From Candidatus Bathyarchaeota archaeon (GTDB lineage Archaea > Thermoproteota > Bathyarchaeia > Bathyarchaeales > SOJC01): DNA of 57,842 bases. Within the stretch, counting starts at the first letter, position 1; each line of letters starts with the position of its first letter. The position numbers and the translations under genes are program-made. Below are positions 7,691-15,176 of this stretch, piece after piece. The notes under the pieces were generated by a model. The model did not search any database and was not told the origin of the DNA. It saw only the letters and a program-made list of their open reading frames with translations. The stretch is taken from assembly GCA_029882535.1 (NCBI GenBank), contig JAOUKM010000001.1, forward strand, positions 110,037-167,878. Reading direction: 5' to 3'.

Positions 7691-8524
7691 ATGAAAGAAG
7701 AATTCAAAACAGCCCTCGTACAATTCCCATGCAAAATCGGAAACAAACAACATAACATCAACAAAATAGCAAAATACGCCAAACAAGCCAAAAAACAAAA
7801 AGCCGACATAATCATCTTCCCCGAAATGTCCTTAACAGGCTACACCACACGAGACTTAACATACGAGCTAGCCGAAGAAATCCCAGGTCCCTCCACCAAA
7901 AAAATCGGAAAAATAGCCAAAAAAGAAAATCTCTACATAATCTACGGCATGCCAGAGCGAAGTGAAAAAGGAAAAGCAATACTCTACAATACCGCAGCTC
8001 TTACAGGCCCAGAAGGCTACGTCGGCAAGTACAGAAAAATGCACTTGCCAACCCACAGCGTCTTCGAAGAAAAGAGATATTTCAGACTAGGATATCAAAC
8101 ACCAGTCTTCGAAACGAACATCGGAAAACTCGGCATAATAATATGCTACGACATATTCTTCCCAGAAATAACACGTGCACTTCGCCTCCAAGGAGCAAAA
8201 ATCATAATTTGCATCTCAGCCTCCCCCGCCGTAAGGAAAAAATTCTTTGAAACCCTTACAACCGCAAGGGCAATAGAAAACACATGCTTCTTAGCATACG
8301 TAAACTTGGTCGGCATAGAAAACGGCCTGCAGTTTTGGGGAGGAAGCCGCCTCATAAGCCCAAGCGGTACTATAATTACCCAGTCAAGGTATAATGAAGA
8401 AGACATTTCATTCGGAAACGTAAACTACGAAGACCTAAGACCGATAGAAGCTTTTGTGCCTACCCTCCGCGATTTAAGACCAGAGCTTTATGTCACATTA
8501 AAGGAACTCTCGGAAAAACTGTGA
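7691..8524 (+). CDS. Nitrilase-family carbon-nitrogen hydrolase, candidate NadE glutaminase subunit
   Basis: A 277-residue C-N hydrolase. The Glu-Lys-Cys catalytic triad is complete: Glu in IFPEMSLTGY, Lys in KYRKMHLPTH and Cys in IIICYDIFFPE. It starts 1 nt after nadE and is almost certainly co-transcribed with it. In bacteria and eukaryotes a nitrilase domain fused to NadE releases ammonia from glutamine. Here the two domains are separate genes in the order synthetase then amidase, so a two-subunit enzyme is plausible. The alternative is an omega-amidase or another amidase with its own substrate. The A/C-rich codon bias of nadE continues into its first two thirds. Confidence 0.88.
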   Translation: MKEEFKTALVQFPCKIGNKQHNINKIAKYAKQAKKQKADIIIFPEMSLTGYTTRDLTYELAEEIPGPSTKKIGKIAKKENLYIIYGMPERSEKGKAILYNTAALTGPEGYVGKYRKMHLPTHSVFEEKRYFRLGYQTPVFETNIGKLGIIICYDIFFPEITRALRLQGAKIIICISASPAVRKKFFETLTTARAIENTCFLAYVNLVGIENGLQFWGGSRLISPSGTIITQSRYNEEDISFGNVNYEDLRPIEAFVPTLRDLRPELYVTLKELSEKL

Positions 8525-8552
8525 TGTCACATAAGTCATCACGTACGTGATG
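8521..8552. promoter_or_regulatory. Palindromic sites GTGATGTCAC and CATCACGTACGTGATG
   Basis: Just over the nitrilase stop codon lies the near-palindrome GTGATGTCAC (8521-8530), followed by the perfect 16-bp palindrome CATCACGTACGTGATG (8537-8552). Similar GTGAnnTCAC sites recur at 10436, 10602 and 10672. This location is between convergent genes, so it could be a terminator-like hairpin or a protein-binding site related to the upstream cluster of the regulator at 10728. Confidence 0.45.
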
Positions 8553-8624
8553 TCTGTGTGATATTGAGCAAGGCATATAGAACAGGGTGAAAACGCATCG
8601 AAAAGCGTTGCGACTTCCTTAGAG

Positions 8625-9836
8625 CTAAGATTTCGGAAATTTTCTAACAGCCTTCTCTATCCTATCCAAAGCCTCACTAATTTTTTCATAAGATGTAGCA
8701 TACGACAGCCGCAAAAAGCCCTCACCATGCTTACCAAACGAAGACCCAGGTGTTACACCAACTTTGGCTTCTTTCAAAAGAAACTCAGAAAACTCAGCAG
8801 AAGTCGCTGTGAATGCCTTCATATTCGGAAACACGTAAAACGCACCTTCTGGAAGAGAGCAACTGAGACCTTCAATTTCACTTAAACGCCTATAAATAAG
8901 TCTACGACGCTTATCAAATTCAGAAACCATTTCTGCCACAAAGTCTTGTGGACCTTCCAAAGCCGCTGTAGCAGCGTATTGCGCTGGTCCACCTACACAC
9001 GCTACTGTAAATTGGTGAGCCAGTAACATGGCTGAAATTAAATCTTCAGGTCCTAACGCGTAGCCAACACGAAAACCAGTCATTGCATATGTCTTAGAAA
9101 AAGAATTTACGACAATTGTTTGCTCACGCATACCAGGAAACGTTGCTAAACAATAATGTTTCACATCATCGTAAGTAATTTTTTCATAAACTTCGTCAGA
9201 AACCAGAATTAAATCGTTCTCAACCGCAAGCTTCGCTAATTTCGCTAACTCATCATAGGTCAAAACGGAGCCTGTAGGATTATGAGGCGAATTAATAATA
9301 ATCACACGTGACTTCTTTGTGATAAGTGACGTCACGGTCTCTATGTCTGGTTTAAAGCCATTATTCTCAAGTAGCGGCATCAAAATAGGGGTGCCCCCAG
9401 CAATCAACACCGCAGGCACGTAACATACAAAGCCGGGATCGGGTATTAGCACCTCATCACCAGGATTTATGAAAGCCAATAAGGCAAGAGAGACCGCTTC
9501 TGTTGCGCCCACAGTAACTAAGATTTCATTTTCTGGATTATAGAAAGTACCATACTCCCGCGTGAATTTCTTAGAAAGAGCTTCGCGCAATTCTGAAATT
9601 CCATTTGAAGTGGTGTAGTGGGTTTTTCCTTCAGTCATCGCTTGCTTAGCTGCTTCTAACGCATGCTCTGGCGGTGTAAAGTCTGGCTCTCCTATACCGA
9701 GGCTTATGAGGCCAGCTTTGTGTGGAGTTAATGCAAAAAGACGGCGAATACTGGAGGATTTAATTTCTTTTAATCTTTCTGCCTTGTTGTGCGTTTGCAA
9801 GAGGTTTTCCTCGTCTTCTTTTAATTTTCCTAACAT
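8625..9836 (-). CDS. Class I/II PLP-dependent aminotransferase (aspartate-aminotransferase family)
   Basis: A fold-type I aminotransferase of 403 residues. Recognisable landmarks are LISLGIGEPDFTPP near the N-terminus, NSPHNPTGSV, VSDEVYEKITYD and the PLP-lysine segment NSFSKTYAMTGFRVGYA, ending with LRLSYATSYE and its substrate-binding Arg. It belongs with archaeal broad-range aspartate/alanine/aromatic aminotransferases; the donor and acceptor cannot be fixed from sequence. It is transcribed leftward from a short divergent region with the TTG-started gene at 9909. A perfect GTGACGTCAC palindrome lies inside it at 9326-9335. Confidence 0.92.
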   Translation of the reverse strand: MLGKLKEDEENLLQTHNKAERLKEIKSSSIRRLFALTPHKAGLISLGIGEPDFTPPEHALEAAKQAMTEGKTHYTTSNGISELREALSKKFTREYGTFYNPENEILVTVGATEAVSLALLAFINPGDEVLIPDPGFVCYVPAVLIAGGTPILMPLLENNGFKPDIETVTSLITKKSRVIIINSPHNPTGSVLTYDELAKLAKLAVENDLILVSDEVYEKITYDDVKHYCLATFPGMREQTIVVNSFSKTYAMTGFRVGYALGPEDLISAMLLAHQFTVACVGGPAQYAATAALEGPQDFVAEMVSEFDKRRRLIYRRLSEIEGLSCSLPEGAFYVFPNMKAFTATSAEFSEFLLKEAKVGVTPGSSFGKHGEGFLRLSYATSYEKISEALDRIEKAVRKFPKS

Positions 9837-9908
9837 AAAACGTTTACTTTTGTCAACCTAGAAATACAACCACAACTTCAATTCTTCAGCGTAAAAACTA
9901 TATTCAGC

Positions 9909-10439
9909 TTGTATACAAAACTGTATCCAACCAGCATAGAAAACCGGGGAAGAATCTTGTCCTTCAAAAAAAGCGTTCAAAACTGGCTAAAACGCTCATT
10001 AGAAGACCCTATCGCAAAAATACTTGCGAAAAACAGCAATTTAACTAAAACACAGCTTGAAACACTACTTATAGACGTTTTAGCCGAAAATTTAGCCTCA
10101 AAATCGTTAAAATACGAAGAAAAAGCCAAATTAAGGCAAACAAAGGCAGCAATAAGCCGCGGTTCCTTCAACAGAACGCTAAAACAAGCAAAAAGTAACA
10201 CTATACAATCAATATACACCATCCTTCTTCTCGGCTATTTTGGCATTCTTGAAGACACAAGTCTCACCCCTTATTTGGAAGCAGCAAACAAACTAAAAGC
10301 ATACACAACAGCGTATAGAGATCTTTCAAATAATCATAAGGGAGTAAAGGAACATTTACAGCTTATAAGTATGTTACGTGAAGAACTTGAAACAATGCTT
10401 AATAACCTATCAAAACCATGGACTTCATCTAAACCGTGA
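9909..10439 (+). CDS. Conserved-looking helical protein, unknown function
   Basis: A soluble, mostly helical protein rich in Lys, Leu and Thr. The centre (AAISRGSFNRTLKQAKSN, then IYTILLLGYFG) looks conserved and I have a vague recollection of it in other TACK archaea, but I cannot name a family. There is no signal or clear membrane span; the one hydrophobic run is short. The open frame begins with TTG 9909; another TTG at 9957 has GGGGA 8 nt upstream and may be the true start. It ends within a GTGATATCAC palindrome that begins the spacer of the next gene. Confidence 0.6.
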   Translation: MYTKLYPTSIENRGRILSFKKSVQNWLKRSLEDPIAKILAKNSNLTKTQLETLLIDVLAENLASKSLKYEEKAKLRQTKAAISRGSFNRTLKQAKSNTIQSIYTILLLGYFGILEDTSLTPYLEAANKLKAYTTAYRDLSNNHKGVKEHLQLISMLREELETMLNNLSKPWTSSKP

Positions 10440-10445
10440 TATCAC
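10436..10445. promoter_or_regulatory. Palindrome GTGATATCAC
   Basis: A perfect 10-bp palindrome spanning the stop codon of the preceding gene. It is followed at once by the related half-sites ACATCACAT. It shares the GTGA..TCAC arms with sites at 8521, 10602 and 10672. It is the most upstream member of a cluster ahead of the membrane-anchored winged-helix gene at 10728. Confidence 0.45.
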
Positions 10446-10601
10446 ACATCACATAGGTTACAGAGACTTTCAATTTGCAGGGTAGAAAGATGTTATTTTT
10501 TCCCCCAAAAAGAGCCCTAATCTCGAATTAGACAACTAAAATAGCGCTCCTCTGGTGATATCGTTAAAACATCATTGAAAGGGCTTCACAGTAATGTGAT
10601 T

Positions 10602-10613
10602 TGTGACGTCACA
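10602..10613. promoter_or_regulatory. Palindrome TGTGACGTCACA
   Basis: A perfect 12-bp palindrome 115 nt upstream of the winged-helix gene. A looser pair of arms, CACAGTAATGTG, lies immediately before it (10587-10598), and GTGATATCG occurs at 10554. The dyad is the size expected for a dimeric winged-helix regulator. Binding is inference. Confidence 0.55.
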
Positions 10614-10671
10614 TTAATCATGTTTTCACCATAAAATTTAAGTTTTCTTCTTGTAATATTGTGATACTAAC

Positions 10672-10692
10672 TGTGACGTCATATAGGTCACA
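10672..10692. promoter_or_regulatory. TGTGACGTCA with downstream GTCACA arm
   Basis: TGTGACGTCA (10672-10681) contains the perfect TGACGTCA core and is followed by a second arm GTCACA at 10687-10692, giving two overlapping ways to make a dyad. It lies 36 nt upstream of the ATG at 10728, close to where the promoter should be, so occupation would be expected to affect transcription. Confidence 0.5.
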
Positions 10693-10727
10693 ACTAATCA
10701 CACTAGAATCACGGTTGATGCCAGAAA

Positions 10728-11429
10728 ATGTTTGAAATAGTTATTCTTATGAGCACCTTGTCAATCTTCACTTTGAGTGCTGCAATTTTATACAGTAAAC
10801 GCATAAATGAAGCTCACAATAAGTATGTAGAGGCTAAGAACGTTGTTGATGACATTATTGTGAGTTTTAATAGGCAGCTGCAAAAGCAGGAAGACCGGGT
10901 TGAGACTTCTACTCACAAAGTCAACGTTCTTTTTACTCATGATGAACTTTTTGCTGAAAGACTGGAAAATCAAGAAAAAAAGGTTCAGGCGCTTGTGGAT
11001 AGAGTGGAGTCTTTCTCTTATCTAGAAAAGGCGACAACAAGAATTGATGTTTTGGAAAATAAGCTGGGCGAAGTTACGTCAATGAAAGGTACTTTGTTAA
11101 AGAAAATTGCTGAAATCGAGAAACAACGGCTTCACCGAAAAGATTCTGCAGCAGAAATTGAATCTGCAATTCCAATAAAACGAGAAAGAGTATTGGCACC
11201 GTTAACTGCAACTGAGCTTACGGTTCTTGAATTTCTCGCCGTTGAAGGCGAAAAGACCGCACCGGAAATAAAGGAGCAAATAAAACTTAGCAGGGAACAC
11301 ACAGCGCGGTTAATGAAAAAACTTTATGAAAAGGGGTATTTAGAACGTAGCGCAAACAAAATTCCTTTTACATACCGCCTAAACGAAGAGATGCAGAAAA
11401 TTCTGAAGAAACCGGAGCAAAAAAGCTAG
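10728..11429 (+). CDS. Membrane-anchored winged-helix protein with coiled coil
   Basis: A 233-residue protein in three parts. Residues 3-23 form one transmembrane helix. Residues 25-140 are a long charged coiled coil (heptad-like runs including KQEDRVETSTHKVNVL and VLENKLGEVTSMK). Residues 160-228 are a winged helix (LTATELTVLEFLAVEGEKTA, recognition-helix region LSREHTARLMKKLYEKGYL). Such domain order suggests a DNA-binding regulator tethered to the membrane. The spacer upstream holds several TGTGACGTCACA-like palindromes, which could be its own sites. Partner signals are unknown. Its end overlaps the end of herA by 4 nt, convergently. Confidence 0.8.
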   Translation: MFEIVILMSTLSIFTLSAAILYSKRINEAHNKYVEAKNVVDDIIVSFNRQLQKQEDRVETSTHKVNVLFTHDELFAERLENQEKKVQALVDRVESFSYLEKATTRIDVLENKLGEVTSMKGTLLKKIAEIEKQRLHRKDSAAEIESAIPIKRERVLAPLTATELTVLEFLAVEGEKTAPEIKEQIKLSREHTARLMKKLYEKGYLERSANKIPFTYRLNEEMQKILKKPEQKS

Positions 11430-12964
11430 CTGATGCCGAGATTTTTACCTGCGTTTTGTAGCCGCTTCAGATTTTCGTCCATTACATCAAGAGTCTTAGA
11501 TGGTGAAAGGTTGTAGTTCACTTTTTCTCGGGTATCCAAGTATTCGGGGTAGTGCGTCACTTTCACTGGAACGGCAAATCGAATCTTCGGCTCAGATATT
11601 AATAATGCTTCGCCGATGTCAAGCATTTTCACCTCTGTGTCGCTGTATTCGAGATATGGCGTATTTCTAGTGAGGTAGTCCCTGTCGGTCTTCAACTCGG
11701 TTTTCATGATGACTTTGGTCCAAAGTTCTGCAAACACGTCAGGGTTAATTCGAGAAGGCCGCGGTGACACCGCGTTTAATCCTACACGATATTTTCGGTA
11801 CATCAAGGCGATGGCAGAGAAAATTGTCCTTTCTTTGCTTGGGTCTAGAAACTCGTGGGCCTCTTCAAGCGTTATCAACAACGTAGGGAGTCTCTGCCAT
11901 TCTTCATATTTTTCTTCCCACATGTGTTTGTAATGGTTTGCTACACCTGATGCTGTTAAACAAACGACGCGGTGTTGCTCCTCAGCGGTGATTCCAGAAA
12001 TATCAATAAGACATGTGATTCCTTGACTTATGTTTTCAATAGTATCATCAATAAAGCTATACCTAGAAGGAGGAAAAAGTCTTGGATCTAAAGACAGGAG
12101 CTTCCGCATAAAAGCATCAATCGTTTCTCTATGCGCACTAGCTATCTTTGCTACACCAGCACGTCCATTCAGCTCATATTCTTCACATGATTTTTCAATC
12201 CATTGTTCTCCAAGCTGCCCATACAGCTTCCTAGCAAAACGATATTGATGAGGACTAATATCAGAATACAGACTACGCAGCTTCCAAGGTCGCAGTGTTC
12301 GAAGCCCGACACGTAGTTTTTCCTCTTTTGTGCTGTAAAAACGTACCCTACTATGAAAAAGCGGGTGGTTGCACAAGCCCTTGTGGCTCAGCTCCTTTCC
12401 TTCTAGCAATTGCCCGGCGAAGTCAAAAATTAATCCTGCAGTTTTTGGGCTTTGGTCGATTAATTGTGCGTTTATTAGTAATTCCGTGTTGGTTTTTCCA
12501 GAGCCTGTCATGCCGAACATGCCCATCATCCGTGGTACAGCGCTGATGTTTATGCCTACAGAGCCAAGTGATTGCCCTCCAGAGCGTAGATGCCCTATTT
12601 CCAGCTCTCCTGCAAGTTTCAACACGGTAGAGTCTTCTGTGGTTGTTGGGTATACTTTGTCCATATAGTTAGGATTGAAAGTGGGAGACCGAGTTTTTCC
12701 AGCTTTTCTTTCAAGAAAGAGAATTGCTTCGATGTTCTTGTAGCAAGAGTACGGGCCAAATGTTTCTTTTCCCTCTGCTTCGCGAAGTTGCTCACCAGCA
12801 TCTAAGGTAGACTTGCTTTGAGCATTCACAACCCTAGCATAAAAACTACTGTCACCAGAGTCTACGCGAACTATCTGCCCAAAAGAGAGGCTAATATTTT
12901 TGTTTAGGAAAAAGGAAATCTTGTCGCCTTTTACCTCGCATATTGAACCTAAATGGCTAGACAT
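11426..12964 (-). CDS. herA: HerA-like DNA translocase/helicase
   Basis: HerA is a hexameric ATPase that works with the nuclease NurA in DNA end resection. An N-terminal HAS-barrel-like region (residues 1-100) precedes the ATPase core, with Walker A GMFGMTGSGKTNTELL and Walker B LPTLLITLEEAHEFLDP. The frame is open upstream to 13120. I place the start at ATG 12964 because the extra 52 residues are antisense-like overlap with nurA and the 12964 start gives a conventional 8-nt overlap with the nurA stop. That makes 512 residues, usual for HerA. It is translationally coupled to nurA. Confidence 0.9.
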   Translation of the reverse strand: MSSHLGSICEVKGDKISFFLNKNISLSFGQIVRVDSGDSSFYARVVNAQSKSTLDAGEQLREAEGKETFGPYSCYKNIEAILFLERKAGKTRSPTFNPNYMDKVYPTTTEDSTVLKLAGELEIGHLRSGGQSLGSVGINISAVPRMMGMFGMTGSGKTNTELLINAQLIDQSPKTAGLIFDFAGQLLEGKELSHKGLCNHPLFHSRVRFYSTKEEKLRVGLRTLRPWKLRSLYSDISPHQYRFARKLYGQLGEQWIEKSCEEYELNGRAGVAKIASAHRETIDAFMRKLLSLDPRLFPPSRYSFIDDTIENISQGITCLIDISGITAEEQHRVVCLTASGVANHYKHMWEEKYEEWQRLPTLLITLEEAHEFLDPSKERTIFSAIALMYRKYRVGLNAVSPRPSRINPDVFAELWTKVIMKTELKTDRDYLTRNTPYLEYSDTEVKMLDIGEALLISEPKIRFAVPVKVTHYPEYLDTREKVNYNLSPSKTLDVMDENLKRLQNAGKNLGIS

Positions 12965-13943
12965 GTTCAATCCACTCCAAATTAAAAGCGTATTTTGCCC
13001 CGTGAAGCTCATCCGCGAAATTGCAGGCAAGCTCCTCTTGGCGAAGTACATCAAGAAGCCCAACGCTCGCCAATTCCTCTTCAACTTGGACATGATATTG
13101 AAGCAGTTTGGCCTCAGCAACGCCTGAGAAGTCGTGTGCCAGCCACAACACCACAGGATAACCTAAACAGCGAGGATCTTCAGAAATTGTAGAAAGAGGC
13201 GAAAGCAGCGAAGGGATATCTTGGCTGGTTAAATAGCCCATTATGTCACACCGAAAAGCTCGTGGACTGTCCTCACACAACCTAACGATAGATACGTCGC
13301 CGTAAAGGTGGCCGTGAATGCTAGCTTTTTTGACCGGGTAGTAAACCCAGCACCCTTGAGGCGTAATCATGCACATCGCAGCAATAAGGTCATGGCCCTT
13401 GTCGTCATGGAGCATAGGAGACTGCTTGCTTATGGCAAGTAGCTTTATTCCTTTTTTCTCACATTTTTCGTAAAGCATGGCGTTAAATTTTCTTTCGCCG
13501 CCAAAGTAGCTTGCACCATCTAGAAGTATGTAGTCGTTTTCGTTTGCTTTATTGAGTAATCCTAAGGCCATCTCACTCTCTAGTTGAAGTCGTATTTCTT
13601 GCAGAATTTTGCGACGTACATAGGAATCTCCTCTAATTGTTTGAACTCTCTCTTTAAAGCTCCAGTCCACGTTACGGTTTCTGACAGTGGCAGATGAGAC
13701 TCGAAAGACATATACACCCCAGTTGTTTGCCCTCTTCAAGGTCCTAGTTGAACAGTCCACCGCGAAGAAATGTACGTCACAACTCTTCATCCTCGTAAGG
13801 GGAGCAATCTTAGCTGGAGTTAGTTTGACGGCTATAGACGGCTCATCCTTTACATCTTTAAAACTAACCATGCAACCTTTTTCAACGTAATTTCTCAATA
13901 TTTCCTTCATCTCGTTAAAATCTGCTTGCAACTCTTTATTCAT
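12957..13943 (-). CDS. nurA: NurA 5'-3' nuclease
   Basis: NurA is the nuclease partner of HerA in resecting DNA double-strand breaks. The RNase-H-like NurA domain is visible: the first catalytic Asp in FFAVDCSTRTLKRANNWG, a second acidic site in YILLDGASYFGGE, the LLAISKQSPML strand, and the terminal block YPVVLWLAHDFSGVAEAKLL. The length of 328 residues is normal. It precedes herA with an 8-nt overlap. The usual neighbours mre11 and rad50 are not adjacent here. The start is ATG 13943. Confidence 0.9.
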   Translation of the reverse strand: MNKELQADFNEMKEILRNYVEKGCMVSFKDVKDEPSIAVKLTPAKIAPLTRMKSCDVHFFAVDCSTRTLKRANNWGVYVFRVSSATVRNRNVDWSFKERVQTIRGDSYVRRKILQEIRLQLESEMALGLLNKANENDYILLDGASYFGGERKFNAMLYEKCEKKGIKLLAISKQSPMLHDDKGHDLIAAMCMITPQGCWVYYPVKKASIHGHLYGDVSIVRLCEDSPRAFRCDIMGYLTSQDIPSLLSPLSTISEDPRCLGYPVVLWLAHDFSGVAEAKLLQYHVQVEEELASVGLLDVLRQEELACNFADELHGAKYAFNLEWIEHV

Positions 13944-14014
13944 CCACTACGCTCCTGCATTCTTTAGAGTTTAAGATTGTAAATGTAGCGTAAATCTTTT
14001 TGCAATAGCTTTAC

Positions 14015-14446
14015 TTATTTATCTTCTCCAATCTTTATGGTGCTTTGCGCCAATTCTGTCATCATCCGATATTTCCTGTTATTAGCTGGCCCTCTTCTTA
14101 AAAGAAAACTACGGTCGGCCATTCTTGCCAAATATGTAGAGGCTGTGCTGAGCGATATAGGTTCATTAAATTCTTGTTCATATGTCGCGAGAACTTCCTT
14201 AGAAGAAAACCATGTAAAAGGAAAATGTTTTTCAACAATAGATTTGATCTTGTCATATTTTGAAGCCTTGGACACACTACGGTTTAATTCTTGTTTGTCA
14301 TGTGCGCCGCCAAGCAACTCAACAATATCAAGCAAACACAAAGCCTTTTTCCTAGTAACTTTACCCTCAAAAGCTATAGTGTAACGATTGCCTTCTTCAT
14401 CAAAGACTTCCATACGTATTTTCTTTGCAGGCATCGTACACACCAT
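14015..14446 (-). CDS. Small winged-helix DNA-binding protein
   Basis: A 143-residue protein. The N-terminal third (KKIRMEVFDEEGNRYTIAFEG) looks like a small beta-rich module. The C-terminal 80 residues form a winged helix, with FSSKEVLATYEQEF, the recognition helix ISLSTASTYLARMADRSFL and the wing RRGPANNRKYRM. I do not know its family name. It lies upstream of and in line with nurA-herA, and its 5' end faces the replication origin, so a role in that operon or at the origin is possible but unproven. A second ATG at 14434 may be the true start. Confidence 0.65.
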   Translation of the reverse strand: MVCTMPAKKIRMEVFDEEGNRYTIAFEGKVTRKKALCLLDIVELLGGAHDKQELNRSVSKASKYDKIKSIVEKHFPFTWFSSKEVLATYEQEFNEPISLSTASTYLARMADRSFLLRRGPANNRKYRMMTELAQSTIKIGEDK

Positions 14447-14629
14447 AACAGAAGCCTTAACACTTTACACTTCACAAGTTATTAGCTGTTATGATGGGGC
14501 AACCTAAAAAAATAAGCAAAAAATGGCGGCGTATATTGATAAGGGCTTCTTTCTGCAAATATTTTGATTTAACAGTGTTCACAAACTATTTCTTCAACGA
14601 ACAATGGAAAAGGCGTAATAGTTTCTATA

Positions 14630-14651
14630 TTTCCAAAGGAAACGTAGGGGT
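14630..14651 (+). promoter_or_regulatory. ORB-like element 1
   Basis: TTTCC-AAA-GGAAA dyad followed by CGTAGGGGT. This matches the archaeal origin recognition box plan of an imperfect dyad with GGAAAC and a G-string to its right. Confidence 0.75.
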
Positions 14652-14775
14652 CTTCTATTCACTGTGAAATAGGCAAAAATACCCAAAAAAAATCAAAAAT
14701 ATTTGCTAAAAGTTCCACGATAAATTAAATTTTACAAATGCTTCACAAAATGACAGTGGCGTATATCTTCACCAA

Positions 14776-14797
14776 CCCCTGTATTTCCACTGCAAAA
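14776..14797 (-). promoter_or_regulatory. ORB-like element 2 (inverted)
   Basis: Read on the minus strand: TTTTGCAGTGGAAATACAGGGG, with the dyad and trailing G-string. It is inverted relative to the other three and sits at the left edge of the AT-rich core. Confidence 0.7.
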
Positions 14798-14971
14798 CCT
14801 AAAAGTAGATCAATATTGTTAGTTCATATTTTAGGTATAGTATTTAAAAATAAACAAGTGTTTCACTCGAAATGTTTGTAGCAATAATAATAAAGTTAGT
14901 TTTTTAGGTTAAGCCTTTAGAGTATATTTCTATAAGAAAGAAATGCCATCATTTCTTTTTAAATAATAGAG

Positions 14972-14993
14972 TTTCTATTAGAAACCGAGGGGT
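14972..14993 (+). promoter_or_regulatory. ORB-like element 3
   Basis: TTTCTATTAGAAACCGAGGGGT: a TTTCTATTAGAAA dyad followed by the G-string, with a further GGGG at 15001. It marks the right edge of the AT-rich core. Confidence 0.78.
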
Positions 14994-15120
14994 GTGTGTA
15001 GGGGCTACTTTTGAAATGGGTTAACACCTTTTCATTTCTTTAAACATATGCCTCAACATTACACCTTCTGTTTTTGAGTTGTATAGTAACTCTTTGTTTT
15101 TTTGTAGGAGAGTGTTTATC

Positions 15121-15144
15121 TTCTCCAGTTGAAACCAAGGCTCT
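15121..15144 (+). promoter_or_regulatory. ORB-like element 4
   Basis: The core CTCCAGTTGAAACCAAGG (15123-15140) is very close to the ORB/mini-ORB consensus. It lies 33 nt upstream of the orc1/cdc6 ATG, so initiator binding here could also repress its own gene. Confidence 0.78.
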
Positions 15145-15176
15145 ACAAGTGCGTTTGCTGAAGGGAGAAAATTACT

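Larger units (their letters stand above)
14600..15150. other. Chromosomal replication origin (oriC-type) next to orc1/cdc6
   Basis: The 730 bases between the winged-helix gene and orc1/cdc6 contain no gene. They carry four ORB-like initiator-binding elements: 14630-14651 (+), 14776-14797 (-), 14972-14993 (+) and 15121-15144 (+). The stretch 14800-14965 is very AT-rich and would serve as the unwinding element. The inner pair flanks that AT-rich stretch in opposite orientation, each with its G-rich end pointing away from it, as in characterised archaeal origins. Position directly upstream of the initiator gene is the standard arrangement. Origin function is inferred from these features. Confidence 0.88.

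Noticed and set aside
9326-9335. GTGACGTCAC palindrome inside the aminotransferase gene as a functional site
   Set aside because: It lies within coding sequence and matches codons there; kept only as a note, since it resembles the upstream cluster but has no promoter context.
12965-13120. 52-codon extension of herA
   Set aside because: It overlaps the nurA coding sequence on the same strand in another frame and does not look like HerA sequence; ATG 12964 gives a standard coupled start.
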